Below, piece after piece: positions 1 through 5,900 of a DNA stretch of 7,014 bases. The DNA comes from Methanobacteriota archaeon (GTDB lineage Archaea > Thermoplasmatota > Thermoplasmata > JAUWGG01). Every line of letters begins with the position of its first letter. Position 1 is the first letter of the stretch. The DNA is taken from the NCBI GenBank assembly GCA_030606525.1, contig JAUWGG010000050.1:1-7014 (forward strand), in the 5' to 3' direction. A program made the translations under genes and the position numbers. The notes beneath the pieces are model-generated. The model had not been told where the DNA came from and searched no databases. It saw only the letters and a program-made list of their open reading frames with translations.

Positions 1-1
1 A

Positions 2-79
2 TCTGGAACTCTTGGAACTGATATGGGTATGAGGTTGGTGACCCACCGTAAAACCCAGGCAATTTGGGTCATGCTTTGA
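2..79 (+). pseudogene. tnpB: 3' remnant of a TnpB gene (RNA-guided nuclease of IS200/IS605), partial
   Basis: Reading from base 2 gives a 26-residue tail containing GTLGTDMGMRLVTH, which resembles the variable GT-x-GTD segment that follows the zinc-ribbon and last RuvC motif in many archaeal TnpB proteins. It stops at TGA 77-79. A second stretch in another frame (97-189) reads GSSIKTEVLDRG, resembling the ASS-K-E-type extreme C-terminus of the same proteins, but a TAG at 94-96 and a frame change separate the two. Either the 3' end of the gene has decayed, or this copy ends early and the rest survives only as RNA. The catalytic region lies upstream of the window, so activity cannot be judged. 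Assignment rests mainly on position next to the element end. Confidence 0.4.
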
Positions 80-223
80 AGAAATGGAGAACATAGGGCT
101 CGTCTATCAAAACAGAAGTTCTTGATCGAGGGGTCAGTAACAGGGTGATGGCACACCCTATAGTGTTGCTCGTAAGAGCAGGACTATGAAGAATCTCCCC
201 TCTTTAGGGGGGGAGTAGGTCAA
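80..223 (+). ncRNA. Probable omega RNA (right-end RNA) scaffold of TnpB
   Basis: TnpB nucleases use an RNA made from the right end of the element; its scaffold ends at the element boundary and the guide is the flanking DNA just outside. This stretch contains three successive hairpins: AGGGTG (142-147) with CACCCT (154-159), TGCTC (167-171) with GAGCA (176-180) closed by a GTAA tetraloop, and the terminal C/G-rich stem around 194-214. Further pairing is possible upstream: TGACCC (39-44) with GGGTCA (66-71), and ACCCA (53-57) with TGGGT (65-69), so the RNA may begin earlier than given. The guide would start at about 224 and run through the arfC TATA box. Start position and expression are inferred. 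Confidence 0.45.
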
Positions 224-231
224 TTAATATA

Positions 232-240
232 TTATATAAA
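232..240 (+). promoter_or_regulatory. TATA box for the arfC transcript
   Basis: TTATATAAA matches the archaeal TATA consensus. Archaeal transcription usually begins roughly 25 bases downstream of the box centre, here near 260. That excludes TTG 244 as a start codon and leaves a leader of about 30 bases before the ATGs at 292/295. The upstream BRE position falls in the last bases of, or right next to, the IS200/IS605 end and shows no good purine-rich BRE. Confidence 0.5.
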
Positions 241-291
241 AGATTGCCTATATCCAATTCATCTGAAAGTAAAAGCTATGCAAGAAAGGTG

Positions 292-936
292 ATGATGTTG
301 CGTCCCTATGTGATCATCAATTGCGCCATGTCTGCTGATGGGAAAATAGCACTGCCATCGAGAATACAAACAAGGATTTCGAATGAAGAAGATATACGAA
401 GAGTACATGAATTGAGGAATAACTGTGACGCGATACTCGTTGGTATAAACACGGTTCTTTCTGATGATCCTCAATTGAACGTTAAAAGCAAATATGTAAA
501 AAAACGAAATAAACCCATTAGAATTGTTTTGGACTCAAAAGGCAGGGTGCCGTTGAACGCAAATATACTTGATTCTTCTGCAAAGACAATTATTGTGACT
601 TCTGAGCGATGCAAAAGAGAGATCGCGAAAGCAGAGGTGATAAGGTGTGGAGACAATAGGATCGATCTGCACAGATTGCTCGCAATACTCTATGATAGGG
701 GAATAAGGAATTTACTGGTAGAAGGAGGTGAAACGATCATCTGGTCCTTTCTGAAAGAAGGATTGGTTGACGAGCTTTACATCTTTGTTGGCAGCATGAT
801 CATAGGTGGAAGAAAATCACCTACACTAGCTGGAGGAGATGGTGCCCAATGTTTTGAGAATATCATTCCTTTAACACTAAAAGAGATGAAGCAAATAGGA
901 GATGGTGTTCTAATTCAATATACGGTGAAACGATGA
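292..936 (+). CDS. arfC: 2,5-diamino-6-(ribosylamino)-4(3H)-pyrimidinone 5'-phosphate reductase
   Basis: This cytoplasmic enzyme reduces the ribosyl side chain of the pyrimidinone phosphate to the ribityl form, an early step of archaeal riboflavin synthesis that also feeds F420. It belongs to the RibD C-terminal/dihydrofolate-reductase-like family without a deaminase domain. From the start used here (214 aa, normal for single-domain archaeal forms) the motifs are RPYVIINCAMSADGK (4-18), DAILVGINTVLSDDP (46-60), VLDSKGRVP (79-87), LVEGGETI (132-139) and IGGRKSPTLAGGDG (171-184), covering the NADPH- and substrate-binding fold. The frame is open back to TTG 244, but the family normally begins at RPY, the TATA box predicts transcription from about 260, and AGGTGA (287-292) lies directly before the start cluster ATG 292, ATG 295 and TTG 298. 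TTG 298 has the best spacing. The stop overlaps the next gene by ATGA, so the two are probably co-translated. Confidence 0.92.
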   Translation: MMLRPYVIINCAMSADGKIALPSRIQTRISNEEDIRRVHELRNNCDAILVGINTVLSDDPQLNVKSKYVKKRNKPIRIVLDSKGRVPLNANILDSSAKTIIVTSERCKREIAKAEVIRCGDNRIDLHRLLAILYDRGIRNLLVEGGETIIWSFLKEGLVDELYIFVGSMIIGGRKSPTLAGGDGAQCFENIIPLTLKEMKQIGDGVLIQYTVKR

Positions 937-1373
937 GGTTCCTTGCTGATCATATGCTTGGCACATTGGCAAAATGGCTAAGACTTTTGGGTTTCGATAC
1001 TCTATATCCAACCGTCTTAGATGATGATGAATTGATAAGGATCTCAAGTGAAAAGGCGCGCATAATCCTTACAAGAGACAAGAACTTGGCAAGCAGGAGT
1101 AATGCTCTTTATATCGAAAGTGATCAACTGGATGAACAGGTCAAACAAGTTTTTCGCTCGTTTAACTTAAAAGTGGATGATGCGCTGTCTCGGTGTTCAT
1201 TGTGCAATGAACCGATCATGGAAGTTGAAAAATGGTCAGTAAGCAGCGATGTGCCTGAAGCAGTATTCTTTTACCATGACGAATTTTGGAAATGTACTAA
1301 GTGCAATAAGATCTATTGGAAAGGGAGTCATTGGAAAGAGATAATGGGAAAGGTTGATGTTTTCCAAAGTTAA
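933..1373 (+). CDS. Mut7-C RNase domain protein (DUF82) with zinc ribbon
   Basis: The protein is 146 aa, typical of stand-alone archaeal Mut7-C proteins. The N-terminal PIN-like part holds the signature FLADHMLGTLAKWLRLLGFDT (3-23), with Asp6 as a likely metal ligand, followed by an acidic DDD (30-32) and ILTRDKNL (45-52) with Asp49. The C-terminal part is a zinc ribbon with cysteines at 88, 91, 121 and 124, then W129 and GSHW (131-134), a characteristic ending. The family is predicted to be RNA-cleaving by comparison with the C-terminal domain of the worm Mut-7 protein; cellular substrates are not known to me. Its ATG (933-935) overlaps the arfC stop in ATGA, so it is probably translated with arfC. 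No functional link to riboflavin synthesis follows from the sequence. All expected acidic residues and cysteines look present. Confidence 0.9.
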   Translation: MRFLADHMLGTLAKWLRLLGFDTLYPTVLDDDELIRISSEKARIILTRDKNLASRSNALYIESDQLDEQVKQVFRSFNLKVDDALSRCSLCNEPIMEVEKWSVSSDVPEAVFFYHDEFWKCTKCNKIYWKGSHWKEIMGKVDVFQS

Positions 1374-1402
1374 TGTTTTTTGGTTATAGTATTAATGACT
1401 CA
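1374..1402 (+). terminator. T-rich terminator between convergent genes
   Basis: A run of six T (1376-1381) directly follows the TAA of the Mut7-C gene; archaeal RNA polymerase can terminate at such U-runs. The end of the gene also holds TTGGAAA (1331-1337) and TTTCCAA (1361-1367), which could pair across a 23-base loop. The reverse strand has no comparable T-run for the oncoming phoU transcript. Confidence 0.35.
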
Positions 1403-2071
1403 CTATGTAATTTTCATTCTTTCTCCAGTGATCATGTACACAGCCCTTTCACCGATATTGCATGCATGGTCGCCGATTCTCTCAAGGTATCTAGCAACTA
1501 ACAGCATGTTCAGGCAAGTGAAAAACCCATGTTTCTCTTGTTTCAGATACGTTACTAGCTCTTGGAATATCTGGATATACATATTATCAACATCATCATC
1601 GTACTTCGCGAGGTCGAAGGCCAGTTTGAATACAGTATATGCCTCCTCGCAGGAAAATGCCTTTAAACTGATCTTTATCATTTTTCGAGATATCTCTGCC
1701 ATGCGATTAATATCTTCTGCCACTCCGATCAATGGTTTATGCGCTGTATCTACAACTACATCTGCAATATCTTCAGCATAATCCCCTATTCGCTCCAACT
1801 CAACACCAATTCTATTTGAGGAGCTGATAGTTCTTAGGTCAACAGCTACCGGATTTTGTAATGCCAATAATTCATAGCACTTCATCTCTATGTCTGCATT
1901 GTATTGACCGATTTCCTCATCTCCTTCGATCACTTTTTTTGCAAGCTCTTTATCTCTTTCCATCATTGACTGCATAGCTTTGGTGATTGCTTTCTCTGCT
2001 AATTCACCCATATCCAATACCATATTTTTTAGATCTTTTAATTCTTCATGAAAATGTTTTCTCGGTACCAT
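1403..2071 (-). CDS. phoU: PhoU family phosphate uptake regulator
   Basis: This is a cytoplasmic all-helical protein, 222 aa, standard for two-repeat PhoU. Each repeat is a three-helix bundle carrying the conserved metal-binding signature: ERIGDYAEDIAD (93-104) and ERIGDHACNIGE (197-208). The C-terminus VYMITGERMKI is typical. In bacteria PhoU restrains Pst transport and signals phosphate sufficiency to PhoR; no PhoR is visible here, so action on the PstB/PstCA transporter is the more likely role. It is last in the operon, after pstB. I chose the ATG at 2071 because GGAGATGAT, near-perfect to the archaeal anti-SD, lies just upstream and the family normally begins near this M-x-x-x-HFHEEL segment. 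A start at 2104 (11 residues longer, overlapping the pstB stop by eight bases, with a weaker AGGGAG site) is possible. Confidence 0.93.
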   Translation of the reverse strand: MVPRKHFHEELKDLKNMVLDMGELAEKAITKAMQSMMERDKELAKKVIEGDEEIGQYNADIEMKCYELLALQNPVAVDLRTISSSNRIGVELERIGDYAEDIADVVVDTAHKPLIGVAEDINRMAEISRKMIKISLKAFSCEEAYTVFKLAFDLAKYDDDVDNMYIQIFQELVTYLKQEKHGFFTCLNMLLVARYLERIGDHACNIGERAVYMITGERMKIT

Positions 2072-2096
2072 ATCATCATCTCCTTTTATCATCTTA

Positions 2097-2870
2097 TCAT
2101 CCAAATCTCCCTGTGATGTAGTTTTCAGTTAACTCCTCCTTCGGATTTTCGAATATTTGTTTGGTATTTCCAAATTCAATTAGTTCCCCCAAATAAAAAT
2201 ACCCTGTGAAATCAGAGACCCTTGCTGCTTCCTGCATATTATGGGTCACAATAACAACTGTATACTTCATCTTCAACTCACCTATAAGGTCCTCTATCTT
2301 TGCAGTAGCGATAGGATCTAGAGCGGAGCATGGTTCGTCCATCAATATGACTTCCGGTTCAATAGCTAACGCCCTGGCGATACACAGTCTTTGCTGCTGC
2401 CCACCAGATAAGCTCATTGCAGAATCTTTCAGCCTATCTTTAACCTCCTCCCAAAGGGCTGCAGCTCTTAGGCTTCTCTCAACTATTTCATCCAATCTTT
2501 TCTTATCGTTTATCCCATGAACTCTTGGACCATAGGCGACGTTCTCATATATCGATTTGGGGAAAGGATTGGGCTTTTGAAACACCATGCCGACTTTTTT
2601 TCTTAATTGTACCACATCACAATCCCTTTCATAAATGTTCTTTCCATCCATGAAAACCCTGCCTTCAACTCTGCAACCATCAATGACATCGTTCATTCTA
2701 TTTAGGCATCTTATAAATGTAGATTTTCCACATCCAGAAGGACCAATGATTGCTGTGACCTTGTTCTCTCCGATCTCCATGTCAACATTCTTCAGTACAT
2801 GATTGCTTCCATACTTTAGGTTAAGCTCTTCGATTTTTATTTTTATTTTATTTTCAGTCTCTACGCTCAC
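2097..2870 (-). CDS. pstB: Phosphate ABC transporter ATP-binding protein PstB
   Basis: This is the ATPase that powers phosphate import, acting as a dimer on the inner face of the PstCA permease. The 257 aa length is standard and all nucleotide-binding motifs are intact: Walker A GPSGCGKST (43-51), Q-loop Gln98 in MVFQKPNPFP, signature LSGGQQQR (154-161), Walker B VILMDEP with catalytic Glu179, D-loop SALD (182-185) and H-loop His210. QKPNPFPKSIYENVAYGPR and the ENYITGRFG C-terminus are diagnostic of PstB among ABC ATPases. The start is GTG at 2870, preceded by AGGTGGTGAT. It lies one base after the TGA of the permease gene, and the ribosome site is inside the end of that gene, so translation is probably coupled. 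Confidence 0.97.
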   Translation of the reverse strand: MSVETENKIKIKIEELNLKYGSNHVLKNVDMEIGENKVTAIIGPSGCGKSTFIRCLNRMNDVIDGCRVEGRVFMDGKNIYERDCDVVQLRKKVGMVFQKPNPFPKSIYENVAYGPRVHGINDKKRLDEIVERSLRAAALWEEVKDRLKDSAMSLSGGQQQRLCIARALAIEPEVILMDEPCSALDPIATAKIEDLIGELKMKYTVVIVTHNMQEAARVSDFTGYFYLGELIEFGNTKQIFENPKEELTENYITGRFG

Positions 2871-2871
2871 A

Positions 2872-4779
2872 TCACCACCTTACCTTCTTCTTATATCGAC
2901 CACGAATGACGATTGCTATGAGGTTTATTCCAAGAACGAGTATTAGAAGAACTAAAGCAGTGCCATAAGCATTATTCTCAGCACCAGGTATACTTGTAGC
3001 TAACATGTATAAATGATAAGTAAGTGCCATTACTGGCTTGAACGCTGATGGTGATGCAAATCTTTGAGTGAACACAACTGCAGTGAACATGATGGGCGCT
3101 GTTTCCCCGGCAGCCCTACCTACAGCTAAGATTGTGCCTGTGAGCACTCCAGGCATCGCTGATGGTAATACTACCTTTTTCGTTGTCTGCCATTTCGTGG
3201 CACCCAATGCTAAACTGCCTTCCCTAGCTGCTTGAGGAACTGCCTTGAGAGCTTCCTCCGTAGTTCTAATTATAGTGGGAAGCACCATAAATGCTAAGGT
3301 CAATTGACCTGCAAGAAGTGAAACTCCGAAATTAAGGTAGAGAACGAAAAAGGCAAAACCGAACAAACCGAAGACTATGGATGGCATTCCGTTCAAATTA
3401 TCGACTCCCGCCCTTATGATCTTCGTGAGTTTTCCTTCTTTTACATACTCAGAGAGATAGATACCTGCACCAATACCTAAAGGTAAAGCAAATAAAAGCG
3501 AACCGACAACTAGATAGATCGTTCCTATTATTGCAGGATATATTCCTCCTTCTCTACCATTGTTTCTTGGAGCTTCGGTCAAGAACTCCCAGCTCAATGC
3601 ACCAACTCCCCTGTAAACAATGAAGTAGAGGATGAGACCAAGTATTAAAATTGCAGTGATTGCTGAAAGGATGATCAAGGAAAACGCTGCTCTCTGAGCG
3701 TTCTTCGTTGATATTTTCTTGGAAATAAAGTATATCAATGCGCAGAAACCGATGAATAACGCTGTTTTAACTATTCCAAGGGCGGATAGAGACAAGTATA
3801 GTAGGATAATCGATATTAAACCGTAGAAACCAAATTTTAATTTCCTAATAGTTGATTCAGACAGAGTAAATATTGACTTCTTCGATGTGGAGGTGTGCTT
3901 TTCCTTTAATCTCGTCATGATGGTATTCGCTGACATGTTGACTATCAAAACAATGAAGAACAGAATGATCGCGATACCAAATAGCGCATGATAATGAACG
4001 CCTCCTCTCGGTACCTCCCCTATCTCTATGCCAAGAGTTGCGGTCATCGTTCTTACCGGGGAGAAGACGTTCCACAGCGGTGAGGGTATCACGGCAGCAT
4101 TTCCTGTCACCATTAAGACTGCCATTGTCTCTCCAATCGCACGACCCATGCCCAGTATTACAGCAGCAGTAATTCCTGAGAGGGAAGAGGGAACTACCAC
4201 ATTCTTAATTGTCTGCCATTTTGTAGCGCCCATCGCCAGTGAACCATCTTTATAGTATCTTGGAACTGAGCTTATTGCATCTTCCGAGACGCTAACTATT
4301 GTTGGCAGCGCCATTATACCAAGGATTATCGAGCCGGCAAGCCAGCTTGATCCACTGGGTTGATCAAACCTTATCCTCAACCAATCTGATAATACCATCA
4401 TTCCAAAAAAACCATACACAACAGAAGGAATGCCTGCAAGCAGCTCAATAGCAGGTTTCATTATCGATTTTATCTTAGATGGTGCGATTTCAGCTGTGAA
4501 TATTGCGCAAGCGATGCCCAATGGAACTGAGAACAATAAAGCGCCAATAGTGACGAGAATCGTTCCCGTTACAAGAGGAATAATACCAAATCTTGGGGAT
4601 ATGCTTATGGGAACCCATTCCTTACCAAGTAGAAACTCACCAAAACCAATCTCACTAAAAACCTCATGACCCTCAAGAAATAAAAAAAAGATTATGAAGA
4701 TGACTATCAATGTTGCTGACACCGAGCTGATGAACAGCAGAGAGCGGATGCATCGTTCTTTTAATTTGAAGATATTCAT
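2872..4779 (-). CDS. pstCA: Fused phosphate ABC transporter permease PstC-PstA
   Basis: A single 635-residue open frame carries both membrane subunits of the phosphate importer, normally two proteins of about 300 aa. Residues 1-290 are PstC-like: six hydrophobic segments (about 13-36, 65-93, 107-130, 145-165, 203-225, 263-285) and the cytoplasmic EAA loop that contacts PstB, ending in GSLAMGATKWQT (179-190). Residues 365-635 are PstA-like: six segments (about 365-390, 412-441, 465-483, 486-506, 545-566, 606-626), RGVGALSWEFLTEAP (390-404) and a second EAA loop with GSLALGATKWQT (521-532). Between them, residues 316-354 hold two extra hydrophobic segments, which would keep both halves in the same orientation; 14 in total. 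No stop or obvious internal ribosome site separates the halves. The ATG at 4779 has no clear Shine-Dalgarno and follows pstS by 45 bases; the next in-frame codon upstream that matters is a TAG, so the start is well bounded. Confidence 0.95.
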   Translation of the reverse strand: MNIFKLKERCIRSLLFISSVSATLIVIFIIFFLFLEGHEVFSEIGFGEFLLGKEWVPISISPRFGIIPLVTGTILVTIGALLFSVPLGIACAIFTAEIAPSKIKSIMKPAIELLAGIPSVVYGFFGMMVLSDWLRIRFDQPSGSSWLAGSIILGIMALPTIVSVSEDAISSVPRYYKDGSLAMGATKWQTIKNVVVPSSLSGITAAVILGMGRAIGETMAVLMVTGNAAVIPSPLWNVFSPVRTMTATLGIEIGEVPRGGVHYHALFGIAIILFFIVLIVNMSANTIMTRLKEKHTSTSKKSIFTLSESTIRKLKFGFYGLISIILLYLSLSALGIVKTALFIGFCALIYFISKKISTKNAQRAAFSLIILSAITAILILGLILYFIVYRGVGALSWEFLTEAPRNNGREGGIYPAIIGTIYLVVGSLLFALPLGIGAGIYLSEYVKEGKLTKIIRAGVDNLNGMPSIVFGLFGFAFFVLYLNFGVSLLAGQLTLAFMVLPTIIRTTEEALKAVPQAAREGSLALGATKWQTTKKVVLPSAMPGVLTGTILAVGRAAGETAPIMFTAVVFTQRFASPSAFKPVMALTYHLYMLATSIPGAENNAYGTALVLLILVLGINLIAIVIRGRYKKKVRW

Positions 4780-4824
4780 AGTTGCGCCGACCGAGAAATG
4801 CTATGTATTTCATTCATCTTTATT

Positions 4825-5673
4825 TTAGGATAACGGGATGAAACCTTCATCCTCCACGATCTGCTGTCCTTCATCACTAAGAATGAAATCTATGAATTCT
4901 TTACTTAGACCTGTTGGTTCTCCTTTTGTATACACATAAAGGTTTCTCGATATAGGATATGTACCTGCTAGAACGTTTTCTACAGTGGCTTTGTAAAGTG
5001 TTTCATCCACATTGATCTCGATGTCTTTTACTGTTGCATCGAGAAATCCTAAGCCAACATAACCAATAGCCAATGGTGTGCTGCTCACTGCTGTTTTTAC
5101 CCCTCCATTGGAGTTGTATTCTTGTGCTGTTGCTACAAAGTCATCCTTGTGCAACACCTCTTTCCAAAAGAACTCCCGTGTTCCAGATGCGCTGTCCCTG
5201 TTGACCACAACGATAGTTCCGCTTGCACCACCTACTTGACTCCAATCTGTGTACGTACCATTGAATATGCCTCTGATCCCTTCTAAGGTGAGGGAATTTA
5301 TCGAATTTGAAGGATGTACGATTACCGCTATGCCGTCTTTTGCTATAACATGCTCCACTAAACCTGGATAACTTTGTGTTTCAGTGCTCTTTATTTGCCT
5401 TGATGCCATGCCTATGTCTGCTACTCCTGAACCCACTGCTTGTATCCCATGGCTTGATCCTCCCCCGCTGACTTGAACATCGACCTTTGAATGTTTGTCC
5501 ATGTATACCTCAGCAGCTTTTGAAACGATCGGCTGCACAGTTGTAGAGCCTGTAATTGTCAAAGTTTCAAAATTTTCTCCTCTGAACCACCCGCCAAGCG
5601 CGGCTGCTGCAATTATCCCAATGATAGCTATGATTGCAACCGCTGATATTATTGTCTTTGTTTTTCCTTCCAT
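4825..5673 (-). CDS. pstS: Phosphate-binding protein PstS
   Basis: This extracytoplasmic substrate-binding protein delivers phosphate to the PstCA permease. From ATG 5673 it is 282 aa. A basic start (MEGKTK) and one hydrophobic segment (about 8-28) form a signal sequence or membrane anchor. There is no lipobox cysteine, so it is probably held by the uncleaved N-terminal helix or released by signal peptidase. The phosphate-pocket motifs are present: ITGSTTVQPI (40-49), GGGSSHGI (70-77), DIGMASR (86-92) and RDSASGTREFF (159-169), followed by YVGLGF and the C-terminal FILSDEGQQIV typical of PstS. An in-frame GTG at 5682 would add three residues (VK before M), but the GTGGT just upstream of 5673 suits the ATG better. 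It is the first gene of the minus-strand operon. Confidence 0.95.
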   Translation of the reverse strand: MEGKTKTIISAVAIIAIIGIIAAAALGGWFRGENFETLTITGSTTVQPIVSKAAEVYMDKHSKVDVQVSGGGSSHGIQAVGSGVADIGMASRQIKSTETQSYPGLVEHVIAKDGIAVIVHPSNSINSLTLEGIRGIFNGTYTDWSQVGGASGTIVVVNRDSASGTREFFWKEVLHKDDFVATAQEYNSNGGVKTAVSSTPLAIGYVGLGFLDATVKDIEINVDETLYKATVENVLAGTYPISRNLYVYTKGEPTGLSKEFIDFILSDEGQQIVEDEGFIPLS

Positions 5674-5698
5674 TTTTACCACTTCTATATATTTTCTA

Positions 5699-5719
5699 AG
5701 AGGTTCTATTTTGACCTCT
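5699..5719 (-). promoter_or_regulatory. Inverted repeat near the predicted pst transcription start
   Basis: AGAGGT (5699-5704) and ACCTCT (5714-5719) form perfect 6-bp arms around a 9-base spacer. If the BRE/TATA at 5729-5745 is used, transcription would start near 5706 and the repeat would straddle the start, a typical repressor position. If a more upstream promoter is used, it could form a hairpin in the leader RNA. Its function is inferred. Confidence 0.35.
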
Positions 5720-5728
5720 GTTTAACTC

Positions 5729-5745
5729 ATATACTTTTTCTTTCT
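5729..5745 (-). promoter_or_regulatory. Candidate BRE/TATA promoter of the pst operon
   Basis: On the minus strand this reads GAAAGAAAAAGTATATG: a purine-rich BRE-like stretch followed by an AAGTATATG TATA-like box. Predicted initiation is near 5706, giving a leader of about 33 bases before the pstS ATG. A competing and stronger-looking box, CTTTATATAG on the minus strand at 5831-5822, would give a leader of about 125 bases. Confidence 0.35.
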
Positions 5746-5802
5746 TAACGATTGTCGATATAGAATATGGAGCACACAATAGAGGGTAGTTAATTGTTTA
5801 GT

Positions 5803-5837
5803 GTATATTCCTGTATATAGACTATATAAAGTATATT
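5803..5837. repeat. Four TATA-like heptamers at helical spacing, containing a 21-bp near-palindrome
   Basis: GTATATT (5803-5809), GTATATA (5813-5819), CTATATA (5822-5828) and GTATATT (5831-5837) begin 10, 9 and 9 bases apart, about one helical turn, so they lie on the same DNA face. The two central units form the exact inverted repeat TATATAG-A-CTATATA (5814-5828), which extends to 5811-5831 with one mismatched pair per arm. It lies between pstS and the divergent AbrB-PhoU gene. It may be an operator for that protein. Part of it (5822-5830) also reads as a TATA box on both strands, so promoter and operator roles could overlap. Confidence 0.45.
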
Positions 5838-5860
5838 GATAAATAATAAGAAATAGTGTA

Positions 5861-5869
5861 TCTATATAG
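5861..5869 (+). promoter_or_regulatory. Candidate TATA box of the AbrB-PhoU gene
   Basis: TCTATATAG, containing the palindrome CTATATAG (5862-5869), would place initiation near 5891 and give a leader of about ten bases, just covering the GGGATGAT ribosome site. The alternative box CTATATAAA at 5822-5830 would start transcription near 5850 and leave a leader of about 50 bases. TAGTGTAT occurs just before this box (5854-5861) and again at 5799-5806. Confidence 0.35.
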
Positions 5870-5900
5870 TAAATATTAAGCATTAAATTGGGATGATAAA

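Larger units (their letters stand above)
1..223 (+). mobile_element. Right end of an IS200/IS605 (IS1341-type) element, truncated by the window edge
   Basis: The segment ends in a pattern I recognise from the right ends of archaeal IS200/IS605 elements: GAAGAATCTCCCC, a short loop, a G-rich return strand and then AGTAGGTCAA. The final stem pairs CTCCCC (194-200 region) with GGGG/GGGAG (207-214 region). These elements end in subterminal hairpins and not in inverted repeats, and make no target duplication. I place the boundary at TCAA (220-223), but it could lie a base or two either way. The left part lies outside the window, so I cannot tell whether a tnpA or an intact tnpB exists. The 3' coding tail seen here is broken, which suggests a decayed copy. 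Family recognition is from memory of the terminal pattern, not a search. Confidence 0.62.

Noticed and set aside
1..240. Riboswitch (FMN type) or tRNA upstream of the riboflavin gene
   Set aside because: The hairpins do not match the conserved FMN aptamer or a cloverleaf, and the segment ends in an IS200/IS605-type right end that explains the structure.
1380..1781. 133-codon open frame on the plus strand opposite phoU
   Set aside because: It lies wholly antisense to a clear PhoU gene, has no recognisable domain, and its composition follows the complementary codons.
3857..4255. Open frames of about 70 codons on both strands within the permease gene (3857-4075 minus, 4028-4255 plus)
   Set aside because: They overlap conserved PstC coding sequence in other frames, lack ribosome sites and resemble no family.
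2872..4779. Recent duplication of one permease gene, suggested by the near-identical GSLA-GATKWQT loops
   Set aside because: This EAA-loop motif is conserved in PstC and PstA generally, and the two halves differ elsewhere, so an old paralogy followed by fusion explains it.
5799..5861. Direct repeat TAGTGTAT (5799-5806 and 5854-5861) as a separate iteron or attachment site
   Set aside because: Only two 8-base copies 55 bases apart in AT-rich DNA, with no integrase or origin features nearby.
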